DNA of 64,000 bases from Piromyces finnis (GCA_002104945.1 MCFH01000072.1:169646-233645), one strand, 5' to 3'. Positions 25,545 to 38,723 are shown, numbered from the stretch's first letter. The notes: generated by a model from the sequence alone, not told the origin. Numbers and translations are program-made.

Positions 25545-27438
25545 ATGACTTATCGCTTACCTCAACGTTTTGAAGATGAAAAACCAAAAAACATAATGCC
25601 ACTCGGTCCTCCAACCGGATTTCAATATCACGGTTATGATACTGCATACGGAAGTATGGGTGATTCCGCAGAAGATGCTGTTCGCGGAACTAATGACTCA
25701 GCTGTTGAAAGTAGATGGTAGAATTATCAATAAATATCTTTATTAATATTAGTATTATTTATACATTAAATTTTAAATTTTAATAATAGTTCAGCAGTCA
25801 ATCTTGGATACTTTAAAGATGAATTTGTAAAATTCTTTACCAGAAGAACTGAAAGAAGACCTCCAATTATCAATAGAGGTATATACAATATATGGCATGT
25901 TTAGTTATATATTAATATATAATTTTTTTTTTTTTTTTTTTTGAATTGTTAAAAAGATATTATATTTAATAATTTATTTTTTATATCATTAAATTTTATT
26001 TTATTTATTACTATTTTATTAATTTATATATAATATTTTAAAATATTTTGAAAGGTTCATATGCAAGATTTATGGGTTTTGATATTTTCATTAATAAATT
26101 CCTTGAAGCTGGGGATATGAAAAAGCAAATTGTTGTATTGGGTGCTGGTTCTGATACCAAATATTTTAATTTAAAGGTAAATAAAAAAAATATTTATAAT
26201 ACTAAAAAAATAATGAATATTTATAATAATATTCTTTTTTTTAAAAAAAAAAAAGAAAGAAAATAAGCAACCATATAAATTTTTTGAAATAGATTTTCCT
26301 CAAATTACTTTCAAAAAAATTCAAACAATTAAGCGCAGCAAACAAATAAGTGGTTTAATTGGCGATTTTGAAATCAGTAAATATACATTACTTGCTTTAT
26401 TAATAATGTATTTTTTTATATTTTATAGTGTAAAATAACATTTAAATATTTTTTATATTCAAAAAAAAAAAAAAAAAAAAAAAAAAAGATATAGGACATA
26501 CTGAACTTTATGGCCAAGATTATTATATTATTAGTGAAGATTTAAAGAACTTTACTACAAAAATTGTTCCAAAACTTGAAGAACATGGATTTGACAAAAA
26601 GTAATAAATTAATTTTAAAATTTATTTAATTGCAATTGCATTGTTATCATTATATAAAATAAGTAGTAAAATTTAATATTTTCAAAAAAATATTTTTTTA
26701 AATAAAAATTAAGTCTTCCAACCATGTTTCTCTCTGAATGTGTTATGATTTATATGGATCCAGAACATTCCGATGCCATTGTACAATGGATTAGTGAAAA
26801 TGTCCCAACATCATTAATAATGGCATATGAACAAATTTTACCAAATGATGCATTTGGACAAATGATGATTAAAAACTTAAAGGTAAAATTTAAAATATAT
26901 GTATTTTTACTAAAATAATTAATCATAGAAATATTAATAATATTATTATTGTTCTACCAAAACTTATTTATAAAATCCTTTAGGCAAGAAACATTGAATT
27001 AAAAGGTATTGATGCTTATCCTGACCTTGAAGACCAAAAAAATAGATATCTTAGTCGTGGTTGGGATCAAGCTTTTGCTATAAATATCAATTATTTCTTC
27101 AACAGCCATATTGATCCTTCAGAATATCATAGGTACTTAATAATAAGAATATTTAACCTTTATTCTATACAATGATTTTTTATTAATAATATTTATTTAT
27201 AAAAATTAAAAATATCCTATATAAAAATAGACAAATGTTAATTGAAATTTTTGATGAAATTGAAGAATGGAAACTCATTGCCCAACACTATTGCTTTGCT
27301 TGGGCATTTAATATGAAAAATGAAGATTATAAATTTATCTTTGATGATATAAAATTCCCAACTTACAGTTTATCAATTCCAAAACACGCATTACCAAAGA
27401 AAATAAGTTCAAATGACAAAATGGATGTAGATAATTAA
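25545..27438 (+). CDS. PPM1: Leucine carboxyl methyltransferase (PP2A methylase)
   Basis: Eight exons join in frame to 376 residues: 25545-25717, 25790-25878, 26055-26176, 26268-26376, 26489-26600, 26714-26882, 26984-27132 and 27231-27438. The enzyme methylates the C-terminal leucine of the protein phosphatase 2A catalytic subunit with S-adenosylmethionine. Visible family features are the N-terminal block around DAVRGTNDSAVESRCSAVNL, the GYFKDEFVKFF...RRPPIINRGSYAR region, the SAM-binding glycine motif VVLGAGSDTKYF and its acidic partner FEIDFP. Also present are LPTMFLSECVMIYM and the Trp-rich end. The length is close to human LCMT1 (334) and yeast Ppm1 (328), with extra residues at both ends. 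The intron before exon 5 ends in a run of 27 A before AG. Confidence 0.95.
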
Positions 27439-28154
27439 ACTTTTTAAAATGAAATAATAATAACATTTAAATTTTAAACATAAATAACAGCAAATTAAAA
27501 TAATAAATAAATATATCACACATAATTTTAAAAAAATTACCAATTTTCCATTATTTAATTATTTTATATTTTTCCTTTTTTTTATTTTTATTTATTTTTA
27601 AATTAAATATTAATACTCATATTTCAAGTAAAAATTTATATAGATTTTATAAACTATATTAAATTCTATTAATTTTCACTTTCGTTTCTTTTTTATAAAA
27701 TTTCTGAAATCTGGTATGAGCAATAATATCAATCAATAAATTCCCAAGTTGTTGTTGCGTTAAAAGAATAAATCGTCTATTATGCCCAGCTTAGATTTCA
27801 AGTTTAATCTTAGACTCAAGGTAGAGGTTAAAATGAATAGTAGAAATTAACATTTCACCTACAATATTGGTCTGTAATTTTTTTAATACTTTCATTAAAA
27901 ACAATTAACACATTTTTATAATACTTTAATTGTTTTTAATTTATATTTTATTTTTTCTTATTTTTTCGATTCTACTTTTTTAATAGAGAAGAAAAAAAAA
28001 TTTTTACTTAAATCTTTTTATTTATATAAATGCTTATAAGTTTATCCAATCAATTAACAGTAATTATTTTAAATTTAATTTATAATATTTTAATATATCT
28101 TTATTTAATTATTTGCAGATAGAAAATGTAATGTACATTATTTTAAAAATTACA
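27439..28154. other. Intergenic region with a decayed coding relic
   Basis: This is the region between two convergent genes. Most is A/T-only, but 27659-27895 is of higher complexity and contains a broken minus-strand coding relic, listed separately. Confidence 0.6.
27659..27895 (-). pseudogene. Decayed coding fragment with in-frame stop
   Basis: On the minus strand, ATG at 27895 opens a frame of 34 codons up to a TAA at 27793-27791. The same frame then continues for 43 ordinary-looking codons to a TAA at 27659. The second part (AGHNRRFILLTQQQLGN, then LLIDIIAHTRFQKFYKKE) has the base composition of real coding sequence, unlike the surrounding DNA. I see no GT-AG pair that removes the internal stop. 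It vaguely recalls the Leu/Gln pattern of GIT/SHD repeats, but that is weak. A gene remnant or unannotated exon is inferred. Confidence 0.4.
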
Positions 28155-30878
28155 TTAATTTAATTTATTAATAATTTCTTTGGCTTCTAGATAAAGTTCT
28201 CTATACCTAACAGATTTATTTCCTTTTTTTAATCTTATCCTTTTCAACTGAGCTTCATCTTTACTCCTAAGTAAAATTTCATCTTCTTCTTTAGACCATA
28301 TCCATTCCTTTAATTTAGTATCCACTATTTCATCAGAACTATGATGTTTTGTTTTTAATAATGCTTTTGTAACTGGAAGAGAGCCATTACATTGATGTAG
28401 TGATTCATATAATTCCTGTTTAGTTACATTAGTTTCTTTACATAGTAAAAGACATTGTTTTATATATATTTTTTTGTGCTGCTTCGACACTTTTGGAAGA
28501 TGAATGAAATTTCTAGAATGCTCAATATTTCTTGAAAGATAATTATCATATTCTAAGCTACTAGAAGATATAGGTATTTCAATATCTCTATTATTTGTAA
28601 AGAAATCAGAATAATTAAAATAAATGTTTTCCTCAACTGATCGTAAATATCTATTATCTTTATAATTATTTTTATAACTTTCATCTATATTATTTGCACT
28701 TATGGGTATATTTTGATTGCTATTATTATCACTATTAACAATAGCATCATCATTATTTTTATTAGTAGTAACAATAGAATTGTATATTAATGAACTTAAA
28801 TATTTTCCTGCTCCTTTATTTGGGCTTTCTTGACTAAAGAATTGATTATCATTAAAATTTATTATTGAATTTCTCAAATTACCTAAGCTATTTATTTCTC
28901 TTGTATTTATATTTAAATTATTATTATTATTATTATTATACTTATTATTATTGTTATTGTTATTGTTATTATTATTATTTGATAATGTATGTTTAGCATT
29001 TAAATCATTCAATAATTTTTCTATTTTATTAATATTTGGTCTATTTTTTGTACTTTCACTTGTTGATGCATTTGTACTTTCATTATTATTGTCATGTATA
29101 TTAGAATTATCATTAATTTTTTTATGATTATTTGTAATAATATTTCCTGCGGCAGATACAGTTGTTATGTTTTCATTACTTCTAGTTTCTTTTATTTTAG
29201 CTTCATCTCCTTGCATCTTTTTATTTTTAAGATTTTGTATGTTTTTTTTGTTAAAATAATTACTTAAATATGATTGAAGTTCTTCATCATCATCATCATC
29301 ATCTGAAGATCGGATTTCTGAGTTATTATTTATATTGCTATTTGATTTACTAATATCTTGGCCATTTATATTATCAAAAACTGGATTATTTTCATTATGA
29401 AGTTGACCATTACTTTCAGGAGAACTTTGATTATGAACTTTTTGAATAATATTATTATATTTCATATTATCCTTTTCTTTTTCTATTAATTTTTTCCTTA
29501 TTTCTCTATTATTTTCTTCATTTACAATGGAATTATTAACCAATAAACTATTATTTAAAGTATTTCTTTCATTATTTCGTTCATTATCCTTTTTATTATC
29601 ATTATTCTCTTTAATAAGATTACTTGATGAACTTGAAGAAGATAATTGGTTTTTCTGTAAAATAGTTGATTCTTCTCTCTGTGAATTTAAACTATCCTTT
29701 TCACCCTCAATATGTTTATTTGAACGTTTCTTCTTTATAAACAATCTTCTTTCTTGGATAATTTGTGGCATTATACTGTCTATCAATTTAAAAAAAATAA
29801 AATATAATTAAATTAATAAATAACACAAAACACATTATTGTTTATTATAATTTTATTAATAAAATATTAACCTTCTGATGTTTCATTATCACTACTGATA
29901 TCATTATAAAATAATTTTCTTCTATCTTTAGATTTCGATGTTTTTTTATTATTTAATTTAACATTTACTTCATCGTTAATTTCATTATCTCTAATAATGG
30001 AATCATTACTCTTTTTCTTTGAATTTTCATCTTCACTTAAACTGTAATTATTTATATTTCTATTGCTTTCCGTATCAGAGGGGAATTCCATATTTATATC
30101 ATTAATTACATCAATTCTTTCATCTATATTATTATTATTGTTGTTGTTGTTATTGTTGTTGTTACTGGAATCACTATCACTTTGTTTGCTATTGTTAATA
30201 GTATTTTCTAAACTATCTTTATTTTTATTATTTATATTTGATTCTGTTTGTTCTTTTTCATTTATATTACTTTGAACAAAACTTAATGGAATTATTCTAT
30301 TTTGTAATTCTGAGGATTTATTAATTATACTATGGTTGTTGATATTATTGGTATTATTAATATTATCATCGAAATTCTCATGATTTATATCATCACTAGG
30401 TCTTTTATTACTTTCTGGATAATATATATAAATATTAAAAAAATGATAAATATTAATCTAATTATTTTATATAACACTGTAAAAATTAAAAAATATAATT
30501 ATCTATTTATTACTTTATTTTATAATAATTTACCATTAACATTTGTGTAATTTTTATTTTTTTCATTTTTATGCTTATCACTATAATAATAAGTTGGCCA
30601 TTTTCCTGTTTCTAAAGCTGGTCCTACAACTTTTATATACCTTTCTCTCCATGACTGCCATGTATGATGAGGATACTTTTAATTCAATTTAATAAATGTT
30701 AATATTTATTCAATTTTGTAATTTAAATTTCAAAATTACTAATTATAATTAATTTAATACTTTTAATTCCATTTCTTTATATATAGCTTTTCCTTTTGGA
30801 TATAAGCAATCTTTTATATATGAAGCTAATAAATTATCATCTTCTTTCGTATATTCGGTTCTTTTATAATTATTTAAT

Positions 30879-30918
<40 letters not shown>

Positions 30919-31522
30919 TCAGAATAAATTTTCCCATTATTACTGTAAAAGTAATCTAATTGATTCCATTTATATAATATTTATAAATTTCAAATTAAAT
31001 CCTAATAGAATAAATAATTTTATGAAATTATTCCTTATTGTATTATAATTATAATAACCTTGATTTTTTTTGTCTTTGAGATATAGCTTCCTTAACTTCG
31101 ACAGTCTGTGTGGATTTTGGAATTTCAATTTTATATTTGCTTAATTCCTGTAATTCATTATAAAAGTATGAGTCAATAATAATTTCCTGGGAATAAACAT
31201 TTTGATAGTTTGAAGAAATTGATTTGCTATAAATTATTATATCGGCATTGTCACTATCAGTTATTTGACCACCACCTTCCTATTTAAATAATTTATTATA
31301 ATACAATTATAATTATTATTAAAAATAAAATACAGAAAGATATTAAAACAAGTTTTATATTCACACAAATTTAAAAATCATATATATATATATATTAATA
31401 TTATTTATAACATTTACTAATATCTTTTGTTGGAAAAAAATTGATTGTGGTTCATTTGGTAAGTAAAATTTTAATGGTTTGTTGTTCCTATAAAATAATT
31501 TGTTGCTTACTCTTCTTTCCAT
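28155..31522 (-). CDS. RAP1: Rap1-like telomere protein
   Basis: Six exons join in frame to about 911 residues: 31522-31418, 31279-31059, 30860-30761, 30675-30534, 30414-29872 and 29779-28155. Residues 5-85 look like a BRCT domain (NKLFYRNNKPLKFYL, then EGGGQITDSDNADIIIYS, then QEIIIDSYFYNEL). Residues 112-165 are a Myb/SANT domain (YTKEDDNLLASYIKD, then TWQSWRERYIKVVGP). Hundreds of Asn/Ser/Asp-rich residues follow. The last 100 residues match the Rap1 C-terminal region (IKQCLLLCKETNVTKQELYE, then GSLPVTKALL, then WIWSKEEDEILL). This BRCT-Myb-RCT order is diagnostic of Rap1, the shelterin component that protects telomeres and silences subtelomeric genes. There is a single Myb domain, as in animal and fission-yeast Rap1's more divergent forms, so DNA may be bound through a TRF-like partner. 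Confidence 0.85.
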
Positions 31523-32184
31523 TAATATTTCCGATATTAAATAAAAAGTAAAATAAAAAGTATTATTCTTATTTATTTAAGTTTATTTTAAATAACTATT
31601 ATTATTATTATATGTATATATATATATATTGTTTAATTATGTATAAAATAAATTTAAAATTTATAACAATTATGTTTAGAAATAAAAAAAAAAAATAAAT
31701 AAATAAATAAATGAATGAATAAAAAATAAATAAATAAAAAATGTAAAAAAAAAAAAAAAAAAATTAAAAAAAAGTATATTATTTACATTTACAAATTATA
31801 TATATATATATATAATTACAAATATATAGAGTATTATAATAGTTTTTTCAATATTTTTGATTTAGTACCAAAACTACGAAAATTGTTTAGTACATAGACT
31901 CTTTAATATTAAATAAAATAATTATTTTATTATAATATTTTATTATCTAACAATTATTATTTATTATTATTTATTACTATTTCTACTACATTATTATTAT
32001 TTTAACCTTTCTTAAATACTATCTATAAATATTATTGTTAGTTTCCTTTTACCCTATTGTTATTATATATATAAAAAATTCGACTTTATTATTATTAAAG
32101 TTTTTTGTTGTATCTGTTTTATTTTTGTTATGCATAAGTATATAAATATGTATTATTAAAATATTTTTATTATATAGCTTAATC
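31523..32184. other. AT-rich intergenic region with microsatellites
   Basis: This is the upstream region of the Rap1-like gene. It contains AT-dinucleotide runs (around 31614-31629 and 31798-31813), an (AAAT) stretch near 31690-31740 and a poly-A tract near 31746. No gene is seen. Confidence 0.6.
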
Positions 32185-32999
32185 TTATAAATTATCTTTG
32201 TAACGATTAAAACGATAGTCTCCAAGTCCTGCGCAATTTTGAGAAAAAGATGAAAACTCAGTATTATTATTAATAACCCAAACTAAATCATATCTATTTT
32301 TTGGATATTTCGGTGCTATACGGTAGTTCATTCCGAAATATATTAAAAATTTACGCATATCTTCATGGTTCCATGAAATTAAAACAGGGTCAATATCTAA
32401 TGGTAATTCACTAATATCTTTTGCAAGTGCTTTGACTTCAGATGCATGAAAATGATTATCTATAGTTAAATTTAATGCTCTAGCTAATGGTGCAACTGTC
32501 TGAATTTGACGACGAGAATCAGGAAGATTTTCATCTTCTTTTTTATGGTTAGCAGCTTTTTGAGCATATATCTTTTTTGGTGCTAAAGTCTTATTATTTT
32601 TAAACAAGTCACTTATGCACTCAGCTCTTAACCATCCTCTTTCTGATAAATCCTATATAAATATATTTTATATTAAATAAATTTTAAAATTTCAATCAAA
32701 ATTCATTTTAATATCTATAATAATTTTTGATATATCTAAAATCAAAACAAATTATTTTTTACATTTCTAAATTAACTAATTTTATTTATTATCATTTAAA
32801 TTTGAATTTAGAATCTTATAACAAGTACTAGATAATATATTAAAAAACTTACATTTCCAGATAAAGGTTTTTCAGCATGTCTTATTAATATTACTCGTCT
32901 ATTAGTGAAAAAAGTTATATTAGATTTAGAGAGGACTGTTTGAAATAAACATATTAATACTATAAAAAAAAGGAGTAAAGGAATTTTTTTAAATGGCAT
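32185..32999 (-). CDS. Secreted histidine phosphatase (PGAM-like) protein
   Basis: Two exons, 32999-32853 and 32652-32185, join in frame to 226 residues. The N-terminus is a signal peptide or anchor (MPFKKIPLLLFFIVLICLFQ) of about 24 residues. The core motif VILIRHAEKP has the catalytic histidine at about residue 41. It is followed by DLSERGWLRAECI, the Ser/Thr/Arg turn (SRRQIQTVAPLARAL) and a second active-site histidine at about residue 145 in ISWNHEDM. Branch-2-like, short, secreted histidine phosphatases include phosphatases of unknown substrate, so no substrate is assigned. The chosen ATG is the first real ATG; an upstream in-frame TTG is not used. Confidence 0.85.
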
Positions 33000-34344
33000 T
33001 TGATTTGTTTTATTTGTCAATATAAATTAGGATTAAAATCTTTATTGATTGAAATTTTAAATATTGATTTTTGTAGTTTCTTCAATAACTGAGATTTCTA
33101 AATGATTAAGGTATAATTTTTAATTAGATTATTTTTTAATTATTGTTGCTAAAATTGTTGTTGTTTTTTATTATTAATTTAGCAAATATATAAATAAATG
33201 TTATATATAATTAATAATTAAAATTAATAATTTATTTACTCTATATAATAAATTTTATTAAAAAGAAAGAAAACAAATAATATGGTTTGATATTTGATAT
33301 ATTGTTTATTAAGTTTTTCTCTTTTTTAATTTTAGTTATTTAAATAAAAATGAAATTTATTATAGTAAATATAAAAATGAAATTTTTATTTTGTTTTTGC
33401 TTTACTTTTAATATAATGTTACTTTATTGTTTAGTTTTTATAATTGTTAATTTGAATCCATATATATTTTATATAATAATAAAATCATATTTTATATGTT
33501 TTTTTTTAATTATATTCAAATATGAAAATTTTTTTCTTCTTTTTTTATTTTGTTTTCTTTTAACAATTCGTTTCTATATTAATAGAAACGTTTATTTCAT
33601 AACTTGAAATGATGTAGTACTTTTAACTTTTTATTTTTTAAGAATATTTTTACATTTATACATATTCCAAATTAAATAAAAGTAAATTTATACAGAATAT
33701 AATATTTAAACTTTATTCAATAATAAAAATTGTGATAATTAAAAAAATAAAAAAGATAAAAAAAAATTTATACATTTTATATAATTAATAATTAACAATC
33801 TTTCGAAAATTTAAAAGTAATAATATTAATATACTTATAAAATCATGTTGTATCATGATCACTATTATCATTGAAATACGATTTTTGAAATTAAGACTTC
33901 TTTAAATTGATTTTAATATATGTTTAATAATATTTATTAAAAAATATTTCTTTGTTTAAAATTATAAATTACAATTAATATAATTATATAATTATATATT
34001 AATAATATTAACTATAAAAAAATAATATATAATATAAATGTGCTTAATTAATACATGAATAAATAAAAAGATATTTTGCATGTGTATGTGCATATATGTA
34101 TGATGCTTATTTTTTTTTTTTTTTTGTATTTTTAATATAAAATATATAAAAAATTCATTGATTCAAATTAATGGATATCAATAAAATTTTAAAATAAATA
34201 TTAATACCAATGATATTACAAGCATTGCATTTGTTAACTTTAGAGAATGACTGAATATTGACTTTTATGTACATAATTATATAAATATATAAATATAGAT
34301 TGATTAATATTATATTTTTAAAAAATAAATATATATATATATAT
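33000..34344. other. AT-rich intergenic region
   Basis: This is 1.3 kb of A/T-rich DNA between two minus-strand genes. A plus-strand frame of 85 codons (33350-33607) is almost purely Phe/Ile/Leu/Tyr/Asn and is judged a chance frame. No RNA gene or repeat family is recognised. Confidence 0.6.
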
Positions 34345-36192
34345 TTAGCCTACATTTGAATCATTAGTATTTCTTCTAACATAAACTTTTTTATATTGAA
34401 CTGTACAAATACATTGGTTAAATGGACAACAAGACTGAGCATCTTTTGATGATGATAAATATTTATATGACTTTATAATTATCATAATATTAAGTATTTA
34501 TTATTTTAGTATTATTAAATGTTTTTCAATAATAGACATTTATTATATTGTTTTAAATGTCCTTATAATATTTTATCATAAAAAAAAAAAAAAAAAAAAA
34601 AAATTAAATACAACTTACAGGTTCAAAATAAATATTTCTAATTTTCATCCAACTAGTATCAGAACTTCCATTACATATATCTAGACGATCATATAATTTG
34701 TCATACATAATATCTTTAAACTCTACTTCAATTGTACTCCATTCATCCTAGAGATTTTTTTTTTTTTATATTTTTGATTTATGATTATTTTTTTTTTAAT
34801 ATATATATATATTAATTCAGAAATTACTAAATATTTTTTACAAAAAAAAAAAATAATATTAAATTTATTATGTATACTTATGTATATAATAATACCTCAT
34901 TAAATACAAAATCTTGACCTTCCTCAGTTTTGTTCCAGAATGTTAATAATTTCAATTCACCTTCAATTTCCATACCAGTATATAATTTAAAATCCTGTGG
35001 AGCCTATATATATTATCAAATATATATTAGCAAATAAGTTTATTAAATATGCTAATAAATAGAAATTTGATTTTTAATTAAATTCATTATATATGATAAA
35101 TAGTAAAGATTTATATTATATTTTTTTTTCCTTCTAATACCTTTATTTCAAATCTAAAGGATGCCCATGGACCAACATAAGGGTCTTTCAAATCAATAGA
35201 CAAACATCCAGTTGGATTTACAAATTTGTACATAATATTATTTATAAATGTTGAATTTTTGAGACAATAAAAAGACCAGTCATTTCCATATAATTTCAAA
35301 TTATCCAAAACAGTTCTTGGAGTAATGTAAATTAAACGAGCCTTTCGCATGTAAAACTTTACACTGTTTTCTGGATCGGGATTACTAAAATTCTACCATT
35401 ATGTATAAATAATATTGTATGAAGATGCAAACAAGAAAATTAAAATAATGTTTTCAAAAATTTAGAATATATTCCATTTCAATTTAAAAATGATTTATTT
35501 ACAATAACTGAATATTCTCCATCCATAGTTTCAGGAAATTTAATAATATATGATGTAAAATTCTTATATTAAATGAATATATAAATAAGGATTAATTAAT
35601 TAACAATTATATTATAAATTTATATATTTATATTTAGTATTCAATGGTTTTACATAATTCTGAATTTCTTCTTCGGTAAATTCTGTTTCATCTACTGATT
35701 TTATTGTTGTATATTTATCAGAGTTTGGTTCTTCTAAATTTATATTTAATTTTCCATTCTTAATTATTTTTGAAATAAATTAGCTATTGACATTTTAAAA
35801 CTTTTATTATATTATTTATTTTCACTAAAATAGATTACCAAAACTATTAAATCAATTTCCATATCTGAATAGTATTCAAATGCTGAAAAAAAGCCAACAT
35901 CACCTGTATTATCATATGCTAATTTAATTCCTGTAGTGCATCCTGGTTTTATTTCAACCATTGCAAATTTATATTTTACTATATCATCTTCCGTTAATTC
36001 TTCTGTGTCATTTGTTGGCGGGATTGGTGAACTTCCAATATCCCATGATACACATTCACTTTCTTTTTCAATTGGAAGTCTATTTAATCTATATGTAGCA
36101 AATGCATCATATCCAAATAAACCCAAATTTGCACTTACATACTTAATTATTACACTTATAAAACTTAATAAATACAATATATTTATATCCAT
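34345..36192 (-). CDS. Secreted protein of unknown function
   Basis: Seven exons, 36192-35839, 35758-35654, 35562-35503, 35392-35141, 35003-34896, 34747-34619 and 34470-34345, all join in phase 0 to 377 residues. The first 21 residues form a signal peptide (MDINILYLLSFISVIIKYVS, cleavage likely after VSA). There is no later membrane segment, so the protein is probably secreted. The middle region (residues 170-260) has alternating hydrophobic pattern and aromatic residues suggestive of a beta-sandwich (MRKARLIYITPRTVLDNL, then GPWASFRFEIKV, then LKLLTFWNK). The C-terminus holds a Cys cluster (SCCPFNQCICT). I do not recognise a family. Beta-sandwich carbohydrate-binding modules would be one possibility. 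All seven exons being in phase 0 is notable. Confidence 0.75.
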
Positions 36193-38723
36193 TGACTATA
36201 ATAGTTTTCAATAAATACTTTTAAATATTATTATTTTATTTTTTTTTTTTGATAATTGTATTTGAATATGAAATACTATTTTATATTTTAAATATGTTAA
36301 TACAATGTTTTTCTTTAAAGAAATTAATTGAACTTTATAAATTAATCATAATATTTATAATATTGTTTATGTATATTAATAAAGTTTTTAAAAATATTAT
36401 ACCCATAAATTCTTTTATTAAATAGTAAAAAATTAGTATGAAATTTCAATTATATTAATATATTATATCTTATTTACTATGTTTTGTATATAAATTATTC
36501 ATTAGAAGTAAGAATCAGAATCACATATTTTCATTAGTAGAAATTTTTACTAATGATACTTTTGTAAAAATAACCTTTTAAAATTAATAACCATTTAGTA
36601 ATATAAAATGAAAACATAAATTCAAAGATATACAACATTATAACATTATATAAGTGATAATTATTAAATACACATTATTCATAAAAGGCATGGAGAAATT
36701 GAATCACCTATAAAGGATTCAAAAAGATGTATCTAATTCAAATGTTGAATTAAAATTCATTATGAATTTTAATTTTATCCATATAACCTTAAATTAGTTT
36801 TTTTTTTTTTTTTTTTGTATAAAAATAAAAAAAAAATAAAATAGCTATCTATATCAATTTATAAATATACAAAAATGATAAACTACTATTAAAAAAATAA
36901 TAATATGAATAAAAAATAGTAATAATTAATATATAAATGCACTTTAAATTAATTTTATTAAATAATAATGTATTATACACTTTTCTTAAACAAATTTATG
37001 TTGAATAAATTTCTTTTTATATATTTAATTTTACATAAATCAATGTTTGATCATATGATTTAGTTAATAAATATAAATATCATGCCATATTAATGTAACA
37101 CAAAGTTGTTTTTTCAACATTAGAGAAATTTCTTATTTATTTATCAAAAAGTATTATTTTGATTTTATATATAGAGTACTTTGAAAAATTGACATTTTTA
37201 GTTAATTACAACTAAATAAAATAAATTATTTAATTAACAGAATAAATTAATAAAAACCTCAAGTATATATTAGTTTTTTAATAATTATATTGAAATATTT
37301 ATTATAATTAAAAAAGAAGCATGCTTATTGTTTTATTATTATTAAAGAATTCTCAATATATTATTCTTTTATTTTTTAATTAAACCATAAAGAAAAAATG
37401 GGATAAACCACATGAACTTAAAAATTATATTAAAACTCAATTATTAAGTAATGCTTAAAGGAATAATAAAAAAAATACACTATTACAACAAATTACAACA
37501 ATACTCCAATAATATAGCACTCATAGTCAAAAGAAAATCTTTAACTCTATTTTTTATTACTTATTAGACATAAAGAAATAATATAAAAAAAAAGTTACAT
37601 TAGAAGTTTTAAATTTATAATATAAATATTGAAAATTCTTTTTTTTTTTACTTTAAAGGTTTTTTATTAAAAACAAAAAAAATAAGATTACTATTTTTGA
37701 TAATATCACGTGATTTAGATAAAGGATTAGTTAATAAATAATTTCTTTATCTCAAGCCATAAATTAATTCTATATTTAAAATATAAATTAAATATTAATT
37801 TTATAATAAATTAATTTTAATACATTGATATATATAGATTTTTTAAATTAATATATTATATAAAATTAAATTTTTTTGAACTTTTATAAATTTATTAAAA
37901 ATTAATAATTGATTTCAATACTTTTTTAATGTAGATGTTTTTTATTTATTTTTAAAAATATAACAGCCATTTGTATTTTTAAAACCAGTTTATATTTATA
38001 GAGAAATATAATAATATTAATTATTATTAGTTTATTATACACCCACATAATTATTTATTGGATTATTAATTTCAAAATTTAATCTAACTTGTTATTTATT
38101 ATTTAAAAATATTTCAATATAGATTTAATATATTAGAATATATTATATCTTATATTTAACATATATTTTTTAAAATATTAAATGTTTTAAATTTTTAAAA
38201 ATATCAAAATTTTAATATATAGAAATTAATTTTATATAAAATAATAAATTGTTAAAATTTTATTCTAGTTTTAGTTGTTGTTTTTTCTTTGTATAAAGAG
38301 ATAGTAAAGAAACAAATATTTATTATTGATAATTAAAGAAAAAAAATTTTTTTTCACTTATTATTTAATAGTAAAATAGTTTATTTAAAAAATAAGAAAT
38401 TTTACCCTGTAAAGCGAATTTTGTTTATATAGCATTGAGAATTAAACAAAATTCGTAATAAAAAAAAAAGCAATTATTTTTAAAATTACCAAAATTTATT
38501 ATACTCTAAAAAGTAAAGGACACTAATTATCAAAATATTTTTAATAAAAAGTACGTAATTGAAGCAATTATTTAAAATATTGTAAATCTAATAGAATATT
38601 TTTTCAAATTTTAATTTAGATAGTAGAAATATACATAAAATACATTCTTTATAATAATACATAGAAAATTCATTATAATAAAGCTATATTCCATATTAAT
38701 TATACTTTTAAGGAATTCAAAAA
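36193..38723. other. Long AT-rich intergenic region
   Basis: This is 2.5 kb between two divergently placed genes with no gene visible. It contains a perfect G/C-containing inverted repeat at 38415-38455 (listed separately), a palindromic ATCACGTGAT at about 37706-37715, and a short stretch of higher complexity at about 36680-36790 without a usable open frame. Confidence 0.6.
38415..38455. repeat. 13-bp perfect inverted repeat with 15-base loop
   Basis: The arms CGAATTTTGTTTA (38415-38427) and its exact complement (38443-38455) flank the loop. It lies about 270 bp upstream of the intronless orphan gene. It could be a transcribed hairpin, a small RNA precursor or a protein-binding palindrome; no further evidence is seen. 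Confidence 0.55.

Noticed and set aside
33018-33020. Longer N-terminus for the histidine phosphatase
   Set aside because: The upstream in-frame codon is TTG. The first ATG (32999) directly precedes the signal peptide and is preferred.
33350-33607. 85-codon plus-strand frame
   Set aside because: It is almost only Phe, Ile, Leu, Tyr and Asn, as expected from A/T-only DNA. No domain, no splice partners and no conserved pattern.
36680-36790. Slightly more complex stretch as a gene remnant
   Set aside because: The longest frame is about 17 codons and nothing resembles a known protein. Evidence is too weak to list.
37706-37715. ATCACGTGAT palindrome as an E-box regulatory site
   Set aside because: A single short palindrome more than 1 kb from the nearest gene start. 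It can occur by chance, and no second copy was seen.
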